Assembly (NCBI RefSeq): GCF_000316625.1
Contig: NC_019676.1
Span: forward strand, 5,164,501-5,228,500
DNA: 64,000 bases
Direction of reading: 5' to 3'
Origin: Nostoc sp. PCC 7107
GTDB taxonomy: Bacteria; Cyanobacteriota; Cyanobacteriia; Cyanobacteriales; Nostocaceae
Position numbers and translations under genes: made by a program. Every line of letters starts with the position of its first letter. Within the stretch, counting starts at the first letter, position 1. Under the pieces are notes generated by a model. It was not told where the DNA came from and searched no databases. It saw only the letters and a list, made by a program, of their open reading frames with translations. This document shows positions 56,873 to 64,000 of this stretch, piece after piece.

Positions 56873-57838
56873 GTGGAGATTAACCTAGTATTAAATGAAC
56901 TCTCTGTGCAAAAACCTACCTCTGATAAGGAAACAGCGCGACAGTGGATGTCCAACTTTATTAACACTGTAAAGGCAGTCAAAGCTCAGGGTGTGAAAGT
57001 ATATCTTCGCACTAAAGATGACTTTCATACAACTATACTTGCACCTGACTATCCTTTACGTCGTTGGCTTAATGATAGGGAAGTAGATCAAGTTGAACGA
57101 GGTTTTATTAGAACTCTAGCAACAGGAAATCCTTTCTCAACTAATATTGCAAATTTAGATATTCAAGATATTGAAAATAATGCTGGCTTGTCTGAATTTT
57201 GGCATCAGGGAGAACTAGCAATTGGACTTGCTGTAGCTCATTTGCTTGACACAGTAGCAATTAGCTTTATATCTAAGGAATGCTGGAACTTTAGCCGTTT
57301 AGAACTCGAAGCGAGGCGACTTAATGAAAATGAAGAGTTAATCAATGATATTTTAGAAATTCTTCATGTTAGTCGTAGCAATCATGTACAGGAGCATACT
57401 GAGTGGATACAAAACCGCATTCGGACTGGAGTTATCGATGGTGACGATCTTTGGGAACGAAAAGGAGAATTATTTCCTAACCTTGAATTCTGTGATGCTG
57501 TCAGTAAACAGTTAAGAAATATCCGTGTTGGACAATTGGAATTACAACCTGTTGTCAAAACACTATTGGAGCTTGAAAAATGCTCTAATGAATGGAAAAA
57601 AGGGTATTTTAATCTTGATGATTATCCTGTTGACGAATCTGGAGAAAGTGAAGGAACTTTGAATAAATATGGCAGAGAAAGAACTTTTCTTTGTATTGAT
57701 GGTAAAGAACGTCTATTTGATCGCCACATAAAATTGAGATTCTGCAACTGGCGAATTCATTTCTTTGCAGTAAAACCAGGACAAGTCATTATTGGCTATG
57801 TTGGTCGCCATCTTCCTACAGTGAAGTATAGAACTTGA
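56873..57838 (+). CDS. Unrecognised 321-aa protein, third gene of the cassette
   Basis: A soluble protein starting at GTG 56873, 3 bp after the ATPase stop. Blocks that look conserved are LRTKDDFHTTILAPDYPLRRW (about residues 45-65), DREVDQVERGFIRTL, and ELAIGLAVAHLLDTVAISF (near 117-135). Later come DLWERKGELFPNLEFCD (near 190), LELEKCSNEWKKGYFNLDD, and a C-terminal strand-rich end RIHFFAVKPGQ then IIGYVGRHLPT. The last part has a pattern like RelE/ParE-type or other small beta ends, but I cannot name the family. I believe similar proteins recur beside DUF3696-type ATPases. It could be the effector or nuclease of the system. No catalytic motif is certain. Confidence 0.75.
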   Translation: MEINLVLNELSVQKPTSDKETARQWMSNFINTVKAVKAQGVKVYLRTKDDFHTTILAPDYPLRRWLNDREVDQVERGFIRTLATGNPFSTNIANLDIQDIENNAGLSEFWHQGELAIGLAVAHLLDTVAISFISKECWNFSRLELEARRLNENEELINDILEILHVSRSNHVQEHTEWIQNRIRTGVIDGDDLWERKGELFPNLEFCDAVSKQLRNIRVGQLELQPVVKTLLELEKCSNEWKKGYFNLDDYPVDESGESEGTLNKYGRERTFLCIDGKERLFDRHIKLRFCNWRIHFFAVKPGQVIIGYVGRHLPTVKYRT

Positions 57839-57934
57839 TAGAAATATTGCGATCGCCTCTTCTCCACTTTCATTGCTAAACTAGCAACCATAATCAGGCA
57901 GTAGATTTGTAAAATTAAACCAGAAGTAAATCCA

Positions 57935-58624
57935 CTAAATAGAATCTGGGTCAATACCTAATTCTTGCAGTTTTGCCGCCAAGCGATCGCCACGTTGTTT
58001 TTCTTGTTCCGCCCGTTGTTTTTGTTGATATGCGACTTCTTCTGGTGTAGGGGCTAATTCACCTTCAGCCGTAAAAAAGCGTAATTTATTTTGATAAATT
58101 CCTAGATACAACTCTAGTTGCTGACTCCATAACCAACCTTGAGCGTTTGGTTCTAATGGTTGATACTTACCAGCTACCAAAACAAACCCAGCAAATTCTA
58201 AATTATTGGGATCAAACCAAAAGTATTCCGGCGTGCGAAAGGTGTTTTGATAAATTTCTTTTTTTAAACCTCTATCTGTTGCTGCGGTAGAATCTGAGAG
58301 CAGTTCAATAATCACGTTGGGATATTTACCGTCTTCTTGCCAAACAACCCAGCTTTTACGAGGTTGGCGTTCTGTCTCCAATACTACAAAAAAATCATGG
58401 CCGCGAAAATATTCTGACTTGCGTTGGCGCGGACTGTAGTAAATGGTGATATTTCCAGAAACATAAAAATCATTGCGGTTGCTCCACCACAATTCTAGAC
58501 ACTGAATCAACAGCGTCATTTGTAGCCGATGTAAGTCACTTTCCAAAGGCGGTTCGTCACTATATAAATCCCCTGGGGGAAATATAACATCTTCTGGGGT
58601 TTCTAAATCTTGGGCAACAGACAT
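57935..58624 (-). CDS. Uma2 family (DUF820) endonuclease-like protein
   Basis: A 229-residue Uma2/DUF820 protein of the PD-(D/E)XK fold. The D-D-EVLSxST-like motif appears as GHDFFVVLETE, then PNVIIELLSDSTAATDRGLKKEIYQ (residues 103-127). A WLWSQQLELYLGIYQ block and a coiled-coil tail ending RLAAKLQELGIDPDSI are typical. These genes are highly multi-copy in filamentous cyanobacteria and of unclear function. It is convergent with the third gene of the cassette. Confidence 0.85.
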   Translation of the reverse strand: MSVAQDLETPEDVIFPPGDLYSDEPPLESDLHRLQMTLLIQCLELWWSNRNDFYVSGNITIYYSPRQRKSEYFRGHDFFVVLETERQPRKSWVVWQEDGKYPNVIIELLSDSTAATDRGLKKEIYQNTFRTPEYFWFDPNNLEFAGFVLVAGKYQPLEPNAQGWLWSQQLELYLGIYQNKLRFFTAEGELAPTPEEVAYQQKQRAEQEKQRGDRLAAKLQELGIDPDSI

Positions 58625-58663
58625 GACTACAAATATCTCATTGCTATCAGTTTAGCGTAGCAG

Positions 58664-58866
58664 CACCTAGCCCCGACGAATGGAATTCGCGGCTATAAAA
58701 ACCAACTCCACCTACGCGGAGTAACGTAAGATTAAGAATTTTGAACCCGCGCAGGTGGTCACTGAGCTTGCGATGCCCTGAGCTTGTCGTTCGCGTTAGC
58801 GTCTCCGACAGGAGAAGGGTCGAAGTGCGGGTTTTGTCTGTGTAGCCGCGACTTCAGTCGCTTGGT
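58664..58866. repeat. Dispersed repeat, copy 2, with a nested insertion
   Basis: The outer parts (58664-58756 and 58828-58866) match the reverse complement of 50315-50440. Between them at about 58757-58827 lies extra sequence starting TCACTGAGCTTGCGATGCCC and ending AGAAGGGTCGAAGTG. It looks like a second kind of repeat inserted into the first (GAGCTTGTCG ... TCGAAGTG). Confidence 0.75.
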
Positions 58867-58940
58867 GCTGAGTGCAAGCTATGTGTTTCGCCGTTCATTG
58901 CTAAAATAAACAACAACCCTTACCTCTGCAAAGGTGTTTT

Positions 58941-59708
58941 ATGACCTCTGCAATTAATCGACCTACTGAAGAACTTACTCCTTTTCCAGACCATACGCAG
59001 CTACCAGAATCAGACGGGACTTTCGTGAAAAATTGGCAAGAACATCCCCAAAGTATTTTATTGACTGACTCGATTACACCCGTACTCAAAAAATTACATC
59101 CTGATGGTCATTATTGTATTGGTCAAGATTTAGGTATTTACTGGCGCTTAACTGATCCTCCAGAGAAAGGCGCAGAAGCACCAGATTGGTTTTATGTAGG
59201 AAATGTACCGCCTTCCCTGGATGGACAAACACGACGTTCTTACGTGTTGTGGCGCGAGTATATTTCCCCGTTAATTGCATTGGAATTTGTCTCTGGCGAT
59301 GGGAGTGAGGAGCGAGATAAAACTCCCTTGAAAGGCAAATTTTGGATTTATGAACAAGTAATTCATCCAGCTTTTTACGGCATTTATGAAGTAAGTAAAG
59401 CTAGTGTGGAAGTTTATCACTTAATTGAAGGACAGTATCAACTGTTACTAGCAAATGAGCGTGGGCATTATCCCATACATCCTTTAGGTGTGGAGTTAGG
59501 GATCTGGCAGGGAGAATACCAAAATATGGCATTACCTTGGTTACGTTGGTGGGATTTGCAAGGTAATTTATTGTTGACTGGTGACGAACGAGCCGCAAAA
59601 GAAGCCCAACGCGCCGAACAAGAAGCACAACGGGCTGAACAAGAACGTCAAAGAAATGAACGCTTAATTGCTCAATTGCGATCGCTCGGTGTTGAACCGG
59701 AAGCTTAG
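58941..59708 (+). CDS. Uma2 family (DUF820) endonuclease-like protein
   Basis: A 255-residue Uma2 protein. The core has GAEAPDWFYVGNVPP near residue 74, LIALEFVSGDGSEERDKTPLKGKFWIYEQ near 112-138, and the YHLIEGQYQLL and WWDLQGNLLL blocks. The tail is a short coiled coil of AQRAEQE heptads followed by RSLGVEPEA. Its ending is nearly the same as that of the remnant at 54304. It belongs to a second Uma2 subgroup, distinct from the gene at 57935. Function is unknown. Confidence 0.85.
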   Translation: MTSAINRPTEELTPFPDHTQLPESDGTFVKNWQEHPQSILLTDSITPVLKKLHPDGHYCIGQDLGIYWRLTDPPEKGAEAPDWFYVGNVPPSLDGQTRRSYVLWREYISPLIALEFVSGDGSEERDKTPLKGKFWIYEQVIHPAFYGIYEVSKASVEVYHLIEGQYQLLLANERGHYPIHPLGVELGIWQGEYQNMALPWLRWWDLQGNLLLTGDERAAKEAQRAEQEAQRAEQERQRNERLIAQLRSLGVEPEA

Positions 59709-59714
59709 TTAATC

Positions 59715-60884
59715 TCAACGTGTGGCTAAGGTAAAATCTGCGGTGATTCGTTGTAAAATTTGCTGCAATACCATCGCTGTCCAATCAATATCGGCTTCCG
59801 TGGTATCTCGTCCTAATGTCATGCGAATTCCCCCCAAGGCGGCTTTTTGAGAATAACCCATTGCTAATAATATTGGGCTTGGGCTGAGTTTACCGCTATG
59901 ACAAGCAGCACCAGCACTAATGCCAATACCTGCTAAATTTAATTGTCGCACCAAGGTTTTACCGCTGAGTTTTTCACCGTCGGCGTATTCGAGACAGAAA
60001 CTTGCATGATGGGGTAAGCGATGGATGCGATCGCCTGTGGGAATTAAACCGGGGATATCTGCTAACAAAGCAAACAAGCGATCGCGTAAATCAATTAATC
60101 TCGGTGTTTCTGTGGCTAGTTCTTTGGCGGCTAATTCAGCAGCGACACCAAACCCAGCAATCATCGGGACAGCTTGCGTTCCCGAACGCATCCCCATTTC
60201 TTGTCCACCACCAGTTAACAGAGGCATAATTTTTACACTAGGACGAATATACAATGCCCCGGCACCCTGTGGCCCGTAGATTTTGTGGCTGGAAATGCTG
60301 AGTAAATCAACTGGTAATGTCTGCACATCAATGGGTAAACGTCCTGCAACTTGCACTGCATCAGTGTGAAAGATTGCACCATGCGATCGCGCAATATTGC
60401 CTAATTCGCTAATTGGCTGAACTGTCCCGACTTCACTTTGTCCGTAAATTATCGATACCAATACGGTGTTGTGTCGCAATGCAGCTTTTAAATCTAGGGG
60501 GTTAATTCTTCCTTGGTTATCCACTCCCAAAGTTGTGACTTCCCAACCCCACATTTCTAGCATCCGCGCCGTTTCCGAAATCGCGGAATGTTCCACACTA
60601 GAAATAATGATGTGTTGTGGTACAGGATATAACCTAGCGACACCAATAATTGCCAAATTATCTGCTTCTGTACCACCAGCGGTAAAAACAATTGATTCGG
60701 GATGAGTAGCGTTAATTAAGTCTGCAACTTGAACTCTAGCTTGTTCGACAACTATGGCCGCCCGTTGTCCCCACTCATGCAAACTAGAAGGATTACCCCA
60801 CTGTTGTGTGAAGACTGCTTGCATTGCTGCGATCGCTTCTGGGCGAGTTGGAGTAGTAGCACTGTAATCTAAATATATTTGCAT
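59715..60884 (-). CDS. Cysteine desulfurase (NifS/IscS class)
   Basis: A 389-residue PLP enzyme that removes sulfur from cysteine for Fe-S clusters and other cofactors. The start is MQIYLDYSATTPTRPEA. The PLP lysine is in SSHKIYGPQGAGALYI, and the cofactor His in SVEHSA. The catalytic cysteine loop is AGAACHSGKLSPS, near residue 330. The loop form ACHSG (rather than the SACTS of IscS) and the length fit the NifS-like class I group common in cyanobacteria. It is convergent with the Uma2 gene by only 6 bp and is not part of a nif cluster in this window. Confidence 0.88.
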   Translation of the reverse strand: MQIYLDYSATTPTRPEAIAAMQAVFTQQWGNPSSLHEWGQRAAIVVEQARVQVADLINATHPESIVFTAGGTEADNLAIIGVARLYPVPQHIIISSVEHSAISETARMLEMWGWEVTTLGVDNQGRINPLDLKAALRHNTVLVSIIYGQSEVGTVQPISELGNIARSHGAIFHTDAVQVAGRLPIDVQTLPVDLLSISSHKIYGPQGAGALYIRPSVKIMPLLTGGGQEMGMRSGTQAVPMIAGFGVAAELAAKELATETPRLIDLRDRLFALLADIPGLIPTGDRIHRLPHHASFCLEYADGEKLSGKTLVRQLNLAGIGISAGAACHSGKLSPSPILLAMGYSQKAALGGIRMTLGRDTTEADIDWTAMVLQQILQRITADFTLATR

Positions 60885-61084
60885 ATCACAACACTTAAGC
60901 GAAAAAACACAGACATGGGACTACTCACTATTTTCATCATAGAATCTTGAGAAAATGTGAATTAATGTGCATCAATAGGCGGATTTTTTAATTGCCAAGC
61001 AAGCTGTTTACCTCTTTAAATAGGTGTACTGTATTTTGGGAACAATAACTATGTTCACTACCAATCCACTTTTAGCAGATTACC

Positions 61085-62713
61085 GTGCCAATTTTTCGCC
61101 AACCCAGTTATTTTTGGCTATTTACCTTAATATTTGTTACTACTGCTTGTCAACAACCTAAATCATCTCATCAGAGTTTATCGCCTTTACCTCAAGATCC
61201 ATTAGTTCAAGTCTATTTAAATCATTCTGAATCTTCAGAATATCAGGAATCTTACCGTCAGCAAACTCGACTAGGAGATGACTTAGAAAAAATCATTGTT
61301 GATGCTATTTCTCAGGCGAAATCTACAGTAGATGTAGCTGTGCAAGAATTACGCTTACCCAAGGTTGCCCAAGCATTAGTAGCCCGACAAAAAGCTGGGG
61401 TGAAAGTTAGATTAATTTTAGAAAATAATTATAGTCGTCCTTGGAGTAGTTTTACATCAGATGAAATCAAAAAACTAGCACCAAGAGAGCGAGAAAAATA
61501 CAATGAATTCTATCAATTTATTGATTTAAATAAAGATAACAAACTCAGCGCAGAAGAAATTAATCAAAGAGACGCATTAGTAATTGTCCAAAATGCCAAA
61601 ATTCCCTGGATAGATGATCAAGCTGATGGTTCCGCAGGGAGTAGTTTGATGCACCACAAATTTGTGATTGTGGATAATCGCATTGTAATTGTGACTTCAG
61701 CTAATTTTACCCTCAGTGATACTTCAGGCGATTTTACCAGTCGCACCAGTTTAGGTAATGCTAATAATTTACTGAAAATTGATAGTCCAGAATTAGCATC
61801 TGTGTTTACTCAAGAATTTAATATTATGTGGGGTGATGGCGCTGGAGGTAAGCCAGATAGCCTATTCGGTTTGAAAAAACCACTGCGTTCTCCCAAACAA
61901 ATTACTTTGGGTGCAAGTAAAATTACAGTCCAGTTTTCTCCAGCTTCTCCCACTCAACCTTGGAGTAAAACTAGTAATGGTTTAATTGGTGAACATTTAA
62001 ATTCTGCTACTAAATCTATTGATTTGGCATTATTTGTATTTTCCGAACAGCAACTTGCCAATATTTTAGAACAACGTCATCAGCAAAGTGTAGGTATTCG
62101 CGCTTTGATTGATGCTCAATTTTCCTATCGTTTCTATAGCGAAGCTTTGGATATGATGGGAGTTGCGTTGAGTAATAAATGCAAGTATGAAATTGATAAT
62201 AAACCTTGGTCGAATCCCATTACTAGTGTTGGTGTACCTGTGTTAGCCAAAGGGGATTTATTACATCATAAGTTTGCTGTAATTGATAACCAAATAGTTA
62301 TAACAGGTTCGCACAATTGGTCAGATGCAGCTAACAGTGGTAATGATGAAACATTGATAGTCATTGAAAATCCTACCATTGCGGCTCATTATGTGCGGGA
62401 ATTTGACCGTCTTTATGCCAAAGCTCAAATTGGTTTACCATCAGAAATGCAGGCAAAAATTCCAGCAGAGACGAAAAAATGTCCTCAGATAGTTGCACCA
62501 ACATCGAGTCAAAATCAACTCACTCAAAAAGTTAATCTCAATACAGCTACTCTGGAAGAATTAGTCATTCTTCCAGGTGTGGGTAAGAAGTTAGCACAGA
62601 GGATAATTATTGCGCGTCAACAACAAAAATTTACATCCCTACAAGATTTAGAACGTATTCCCGGTGTGAGCGCAAAGATGCTAGATAAATGGCGTGATTA
62701 TGTAAGCTTGTAA
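61085..62713 (+). CDS. PLD-family lipoprotein with EF-hand-like insert and ComEA-type helix-hairpin-helix tail
   Basis: A 542-residue protein. The GTG start is followed by a lipoprotein signal (LFTLIFVTTACQQ with lipobox Cys22). The two phospholipase D-type HKD motifs are LMHHKFVIVDNRIVI (near residue 190) and LLHHKFAVIDNQIVI (near 398), each followed by SAN or SHNWSDAAN. In the first half sits DLNKDNKLSAEEI (near 154), a calcium-loop-like EF-hand. The last 75 residues (KVNLNTATLEELVILPGVG to the end) are ComEA-like helix-hairpin-helix DNA-binding repeats. It is probably a periplasmic or outer-membrane nuclease acting on DNA; the role is inferred. Confidence 0.85.
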   Translation: MPIFRQPSYFWLFTLIFVTTACQQPKSSHQSLSPLPQDPLVQVYLNHSESSEYQESYRQQTRLGDDLEKIIVDAISQAKSTVDVAVQELRLPKVAQALVARQKAGVKVRLILENNYSRPWSSFTSDEIKKLAPREREKYNEFYQFIDLNKDNKLSAEEINQRDALVIVQNAKIPWIDDQADGSAGSSLMHHKFVIVDNRIVIVTSANFTLSDTSGDFTSRTSLGNANNLLKIDSPELASVFTQEFNIMWGDGAGGKPDSLFGLKKPLRSPKQITLGASKITVQFSPASPTQPWSKTSNGLIGEHLNSATKSIDLALFVFSEQQLANILEQRHQQSVGIRALIDAQFSYRFYSEALDMMGVALSNKCKYEIDNKPWSNPITSVGVPVLAKGDLLHHKFAVIDNQIVITGSHNWSDAANSGNDETLIVIENPTIAAHYVREFDRLYAKAQIGLPSEMQAKIPAETKKCPQIVAPTSSQNQLTQKVNLNTATLEELVILPGVGKKLAQRIIIARQQQKFTSLQDLERIPGVSAKMLDKWRDYVSL

Positions 62714-63137
62714 TATTTTTGCTTGACATTCTATTGATTATTTGTATTTGCTTCATTTACCAAGAAAATATAAATATTTTGCAGATAAAGAAAGCTCCGC
62801 TGTAGAGTAATTGTAACAGCTACTTATTTGCTGGCAATATTTAAGTTAATTTGTGTTGGTTTATACTTTATCCGCAACTGTTAATCTCAATAATATGACA
62901 GCACCAATGCTGTAGGATAGCAGCTTTCCGCTTTATTCTCGCCTTAAATTTTATGATAGAGCGTAGTTGATATATATGGCGATCGCTTGCATAATTTAGA
63001 GCGATCGCTTTTTTATGTAAAATAAATATTTCTGTTGACTTATTTATATTGATCATCTATTTCTACTGAAAGTAAGAGGAAGTTTTATTCATAAATTTTC
63101 TAGCATGTACCCAGGTCAAGGTAACTGGAGTTAATTT
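62714..63137. other. Intergenic region with closely spaced HIP1 sites
   Basis: A 424-bp gap. At 62979-63013 two HIP1 octamers 22 bp apart (GGCGATCGCTTG and GAGCGATCGCTTTTTTA) are followed by a T-run and could form a terminator-like structure. The leftward frame at 62868 looks like chance. No gene is supported. Confidence 0.4.
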
Positions 63138-63383
63138 ATGCCTTATAACAAAATAGAAGAATTACCCCAAGATATTCAACAAAAACTGCCTCAACACGCC
63201 CAACAAATTTTCTTTGCTGCTTTTAATGCTTCCCAAAGCGATGGTTTAAGTGAAGAAGGTGCGACTAATGTTGCTTGGAATAGTGTAAGAAACGAATACG
63301 AACAAGGCCAAAATGGTGAATGGCACAGAAAGTCTGAAGATACAGCCGTACACAATAAAGCAGTAACTTCTGGTGGGAATTAA
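63138..63383 (+). CDS. ChaB family protein
   Basis: An 81-residue protein. ChaB fold landmarks are IEELPQDIQQKLPQHAQQIFFAAFNAS and VAWNSVRNEYEQGQNGEWHRK. ChaB is annotated as a cation transport regulator, but that function is not well supported. GGAG is 9-12 bases before the start. A rho-independent terminator lies at 63491. It is a single-gene unit. Confidence 0.85.
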   Translation: MPYNKIEELPQDIQQKLPQHAQQIFFAAFNASQSDGLSEEGATNVAWNSVRNEYEQGQNGEWHRKSEDTAVHNKAVTSGGN

Positions 63384-63490
63384 ATTATAAAAATCAGGCT
63401 GACAGCAGAATGTTTAAGTTAGCAAAACTTTCTGTTAGAGTGTGATTCATTCCAGCTTAGTTAGATCAATTAAATTGGAATTTTACTTGA

Positions 63491-63533
63491 GCAAAAGGCG
63501 GTTTGCATTAATTACAAAGCGCCTTTTGCTTTT
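63491..63533 (+). terminator. Rho-independent terminator after chaB-like gene
   Basis: GCAAAAGGCG (63491-63500) pairs with CGCCTTTTGC (63520-63529), and the stem is followed by TTTT. It starts about 108 bp after the ChaB stop. Confidence 0.7.
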
Positions 63534-63632
63534 AAATATTTGGAAAAAATTATCATATTTTGAGTCAATAGAGGGAAATAAATCATTACACTGAGAGGTA
63601 GATGCCCTGCTGGGATTGACCGTCCTATACAA

Positions 63633-64000
63633 ATGATGACTAAACAAACTCACAGAATTTTAATCCTTGGTGGAGGCTTTGGTGGTCTCTACACTGCGTT
63701 GCGCTTAAGCCAGTTACCTTGGGAATCTCAGCAAAAACCCGAAATTGTACTGGTAGATCAAAGCGATCGCTTTCTATTTTCCCCTTTACTCTACGAATTG
63801 CTTACAGGTGAACTGCAAACTTGGGAAATTGCCCCTCCCTTCGCCGAACTCCTCCAAGGCACAGGTGTACGCTTTTACCAAGCATTAGTATCAGGTATTG
63901 ATACCGACCAACAACGAGTACAATTACAAGATGGGCCAGAAATTGCCTACGATCGCTTAGTGCTGGCTTTAGGTGGAGAAACACCACTAGATATGGTTCC
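63633..64000 (+). CDS. NAD(P)/FAD-dependent oxidoreductase, type II NADH dehydrogenase-like (cut by window edge)
   Basis: The frame opens at ATG 63633 (an in-frame ATG also at 63636) and stays open to the right end of the window. It starts MTKQTHRILILGGGFGGLYT, the FAD-binding GxGxxG, and continues to LVDQSDRFLFSPLLYELLTGEL and AYDRLVLALGGETPLD. The last block is the second conserved region of this enzyme group. Type II NADH dehydrogenases pass electrons from NAD(P)H to quinone without pumping. The N-terminus is clear; the rest is outside the window. Confidence 0.85.
   Translation, partial: MMTKQTHRILILGGGFGGLYTALRLSQLPWESQQKPEIVLVDQSDRFLFSPLLYELLTGELQTWEIAPPFAELLQGTGVRFYQALVSGIDTDQQRVQLQDGPEIAYDRLVLALGGETPLDMV

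Noticed and set aside
58741-58866. Possible tRNA-like or structured RNA
   Set aside because: GC-rich and able to fold, but no acceptor/T-arm pattern is present, and the outer sequence recurs at 50315 as a dispersed repeat.

Overview
The window comes from a filamentous, probably heterocyst-forming cyanobacterium of the Nostoc/Anabaena kind. The evidence is dense HIP1 octamers (GCGATCGC), petB-petD beside a CtpA-type protease, a separate atpB-atpE pair, typical cyanobacterial conserved families (DUF3155, DUF3611, a CCB-type cytochrome assembly factor) and short tandem repeats (STRR-like) in many intergenic gaps. The gene order xfp-gap1-pyk-tal...ackA also matches what I remember of the Anabaena sp. 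PCC 7120 carbon-metabolism cluster. No rRNA or tRNA gene and no CRISPR array was seen.

Layout. 1-9250: membrane, regulatory and envelope genes (DUF3611 protein, PadR regulator, CCB-like factor, DUF3155 protein, GAF-type histidine kinase, SLH protein, PEP-CTERM protein, a secreted protein sharing the SLH protein's C-terminal domain, a methyltransferase). 9697-13302: a large SbcC-type ATPase, then a frameshifted DUF6883 gene and a DUF4926 gene. 13675-24608: phosphoketolase, NAD-type GAPDH, pyruvate kinase, transaldolase and acetate kinase. Together these can turn sugar phosphates into acetyl-phosphate and pyruvate with ATP formation. The run is interrupted at 20597-23078 by a truncated ATPase, a SUKH protein and a secreted adenosine deaminase-like enzyme. 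24665-30124: membrane protein, Coq4-like protein, SPFH protein and a small secreted protein.

30219-40163 is the accessory region. It starts with two divergent AAA-like ATPases (one with an N-terminal helical domain, one with a membrane segment and WD40 repeats) separated by a 57-bp near-perfect palindrome. Then come a 30-bp-period HIP1 tandem repeat, a VapBC-like pair, a DUF433/DUF5615 pair flanked by 40-bp direct repeats, a DUF2887 protein, and a dead MazEF-like pair. The antitoxin of that last pair is split by an IS4-like element with a readable 9-bp target duplication, and removing the element restores the complete antitoxin frame.

40277-54242 is mostly core: atpE and atpB, a site-2 protease, a degenerate MBL-fold protein, ctpA, petB-petD, an RsbW-like ATPase, a glycosyltransferase, a zinc-ribbon membrane protein, a DsbA-like protein, trpS and a metF-like gene. 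54304-59708 is a second accessory block: a remnant of a Uma2 gene, then a compact three-gene cassette (DUF262 protein, DUF3696-type AAA ATPase, unrecognised 321-aa protein) with no HIP1 sites, then two Uma2-family genes. This cassette is the best candidate for an undescribed system, probably anti-phage. The window ends with a cysteine desulfurase, a PLD-family lipoprotein with an EF-hand-like insert and a ComEA-like tail, a ChaB protein and the start of a type II NADH dehydrogenase-like gene.
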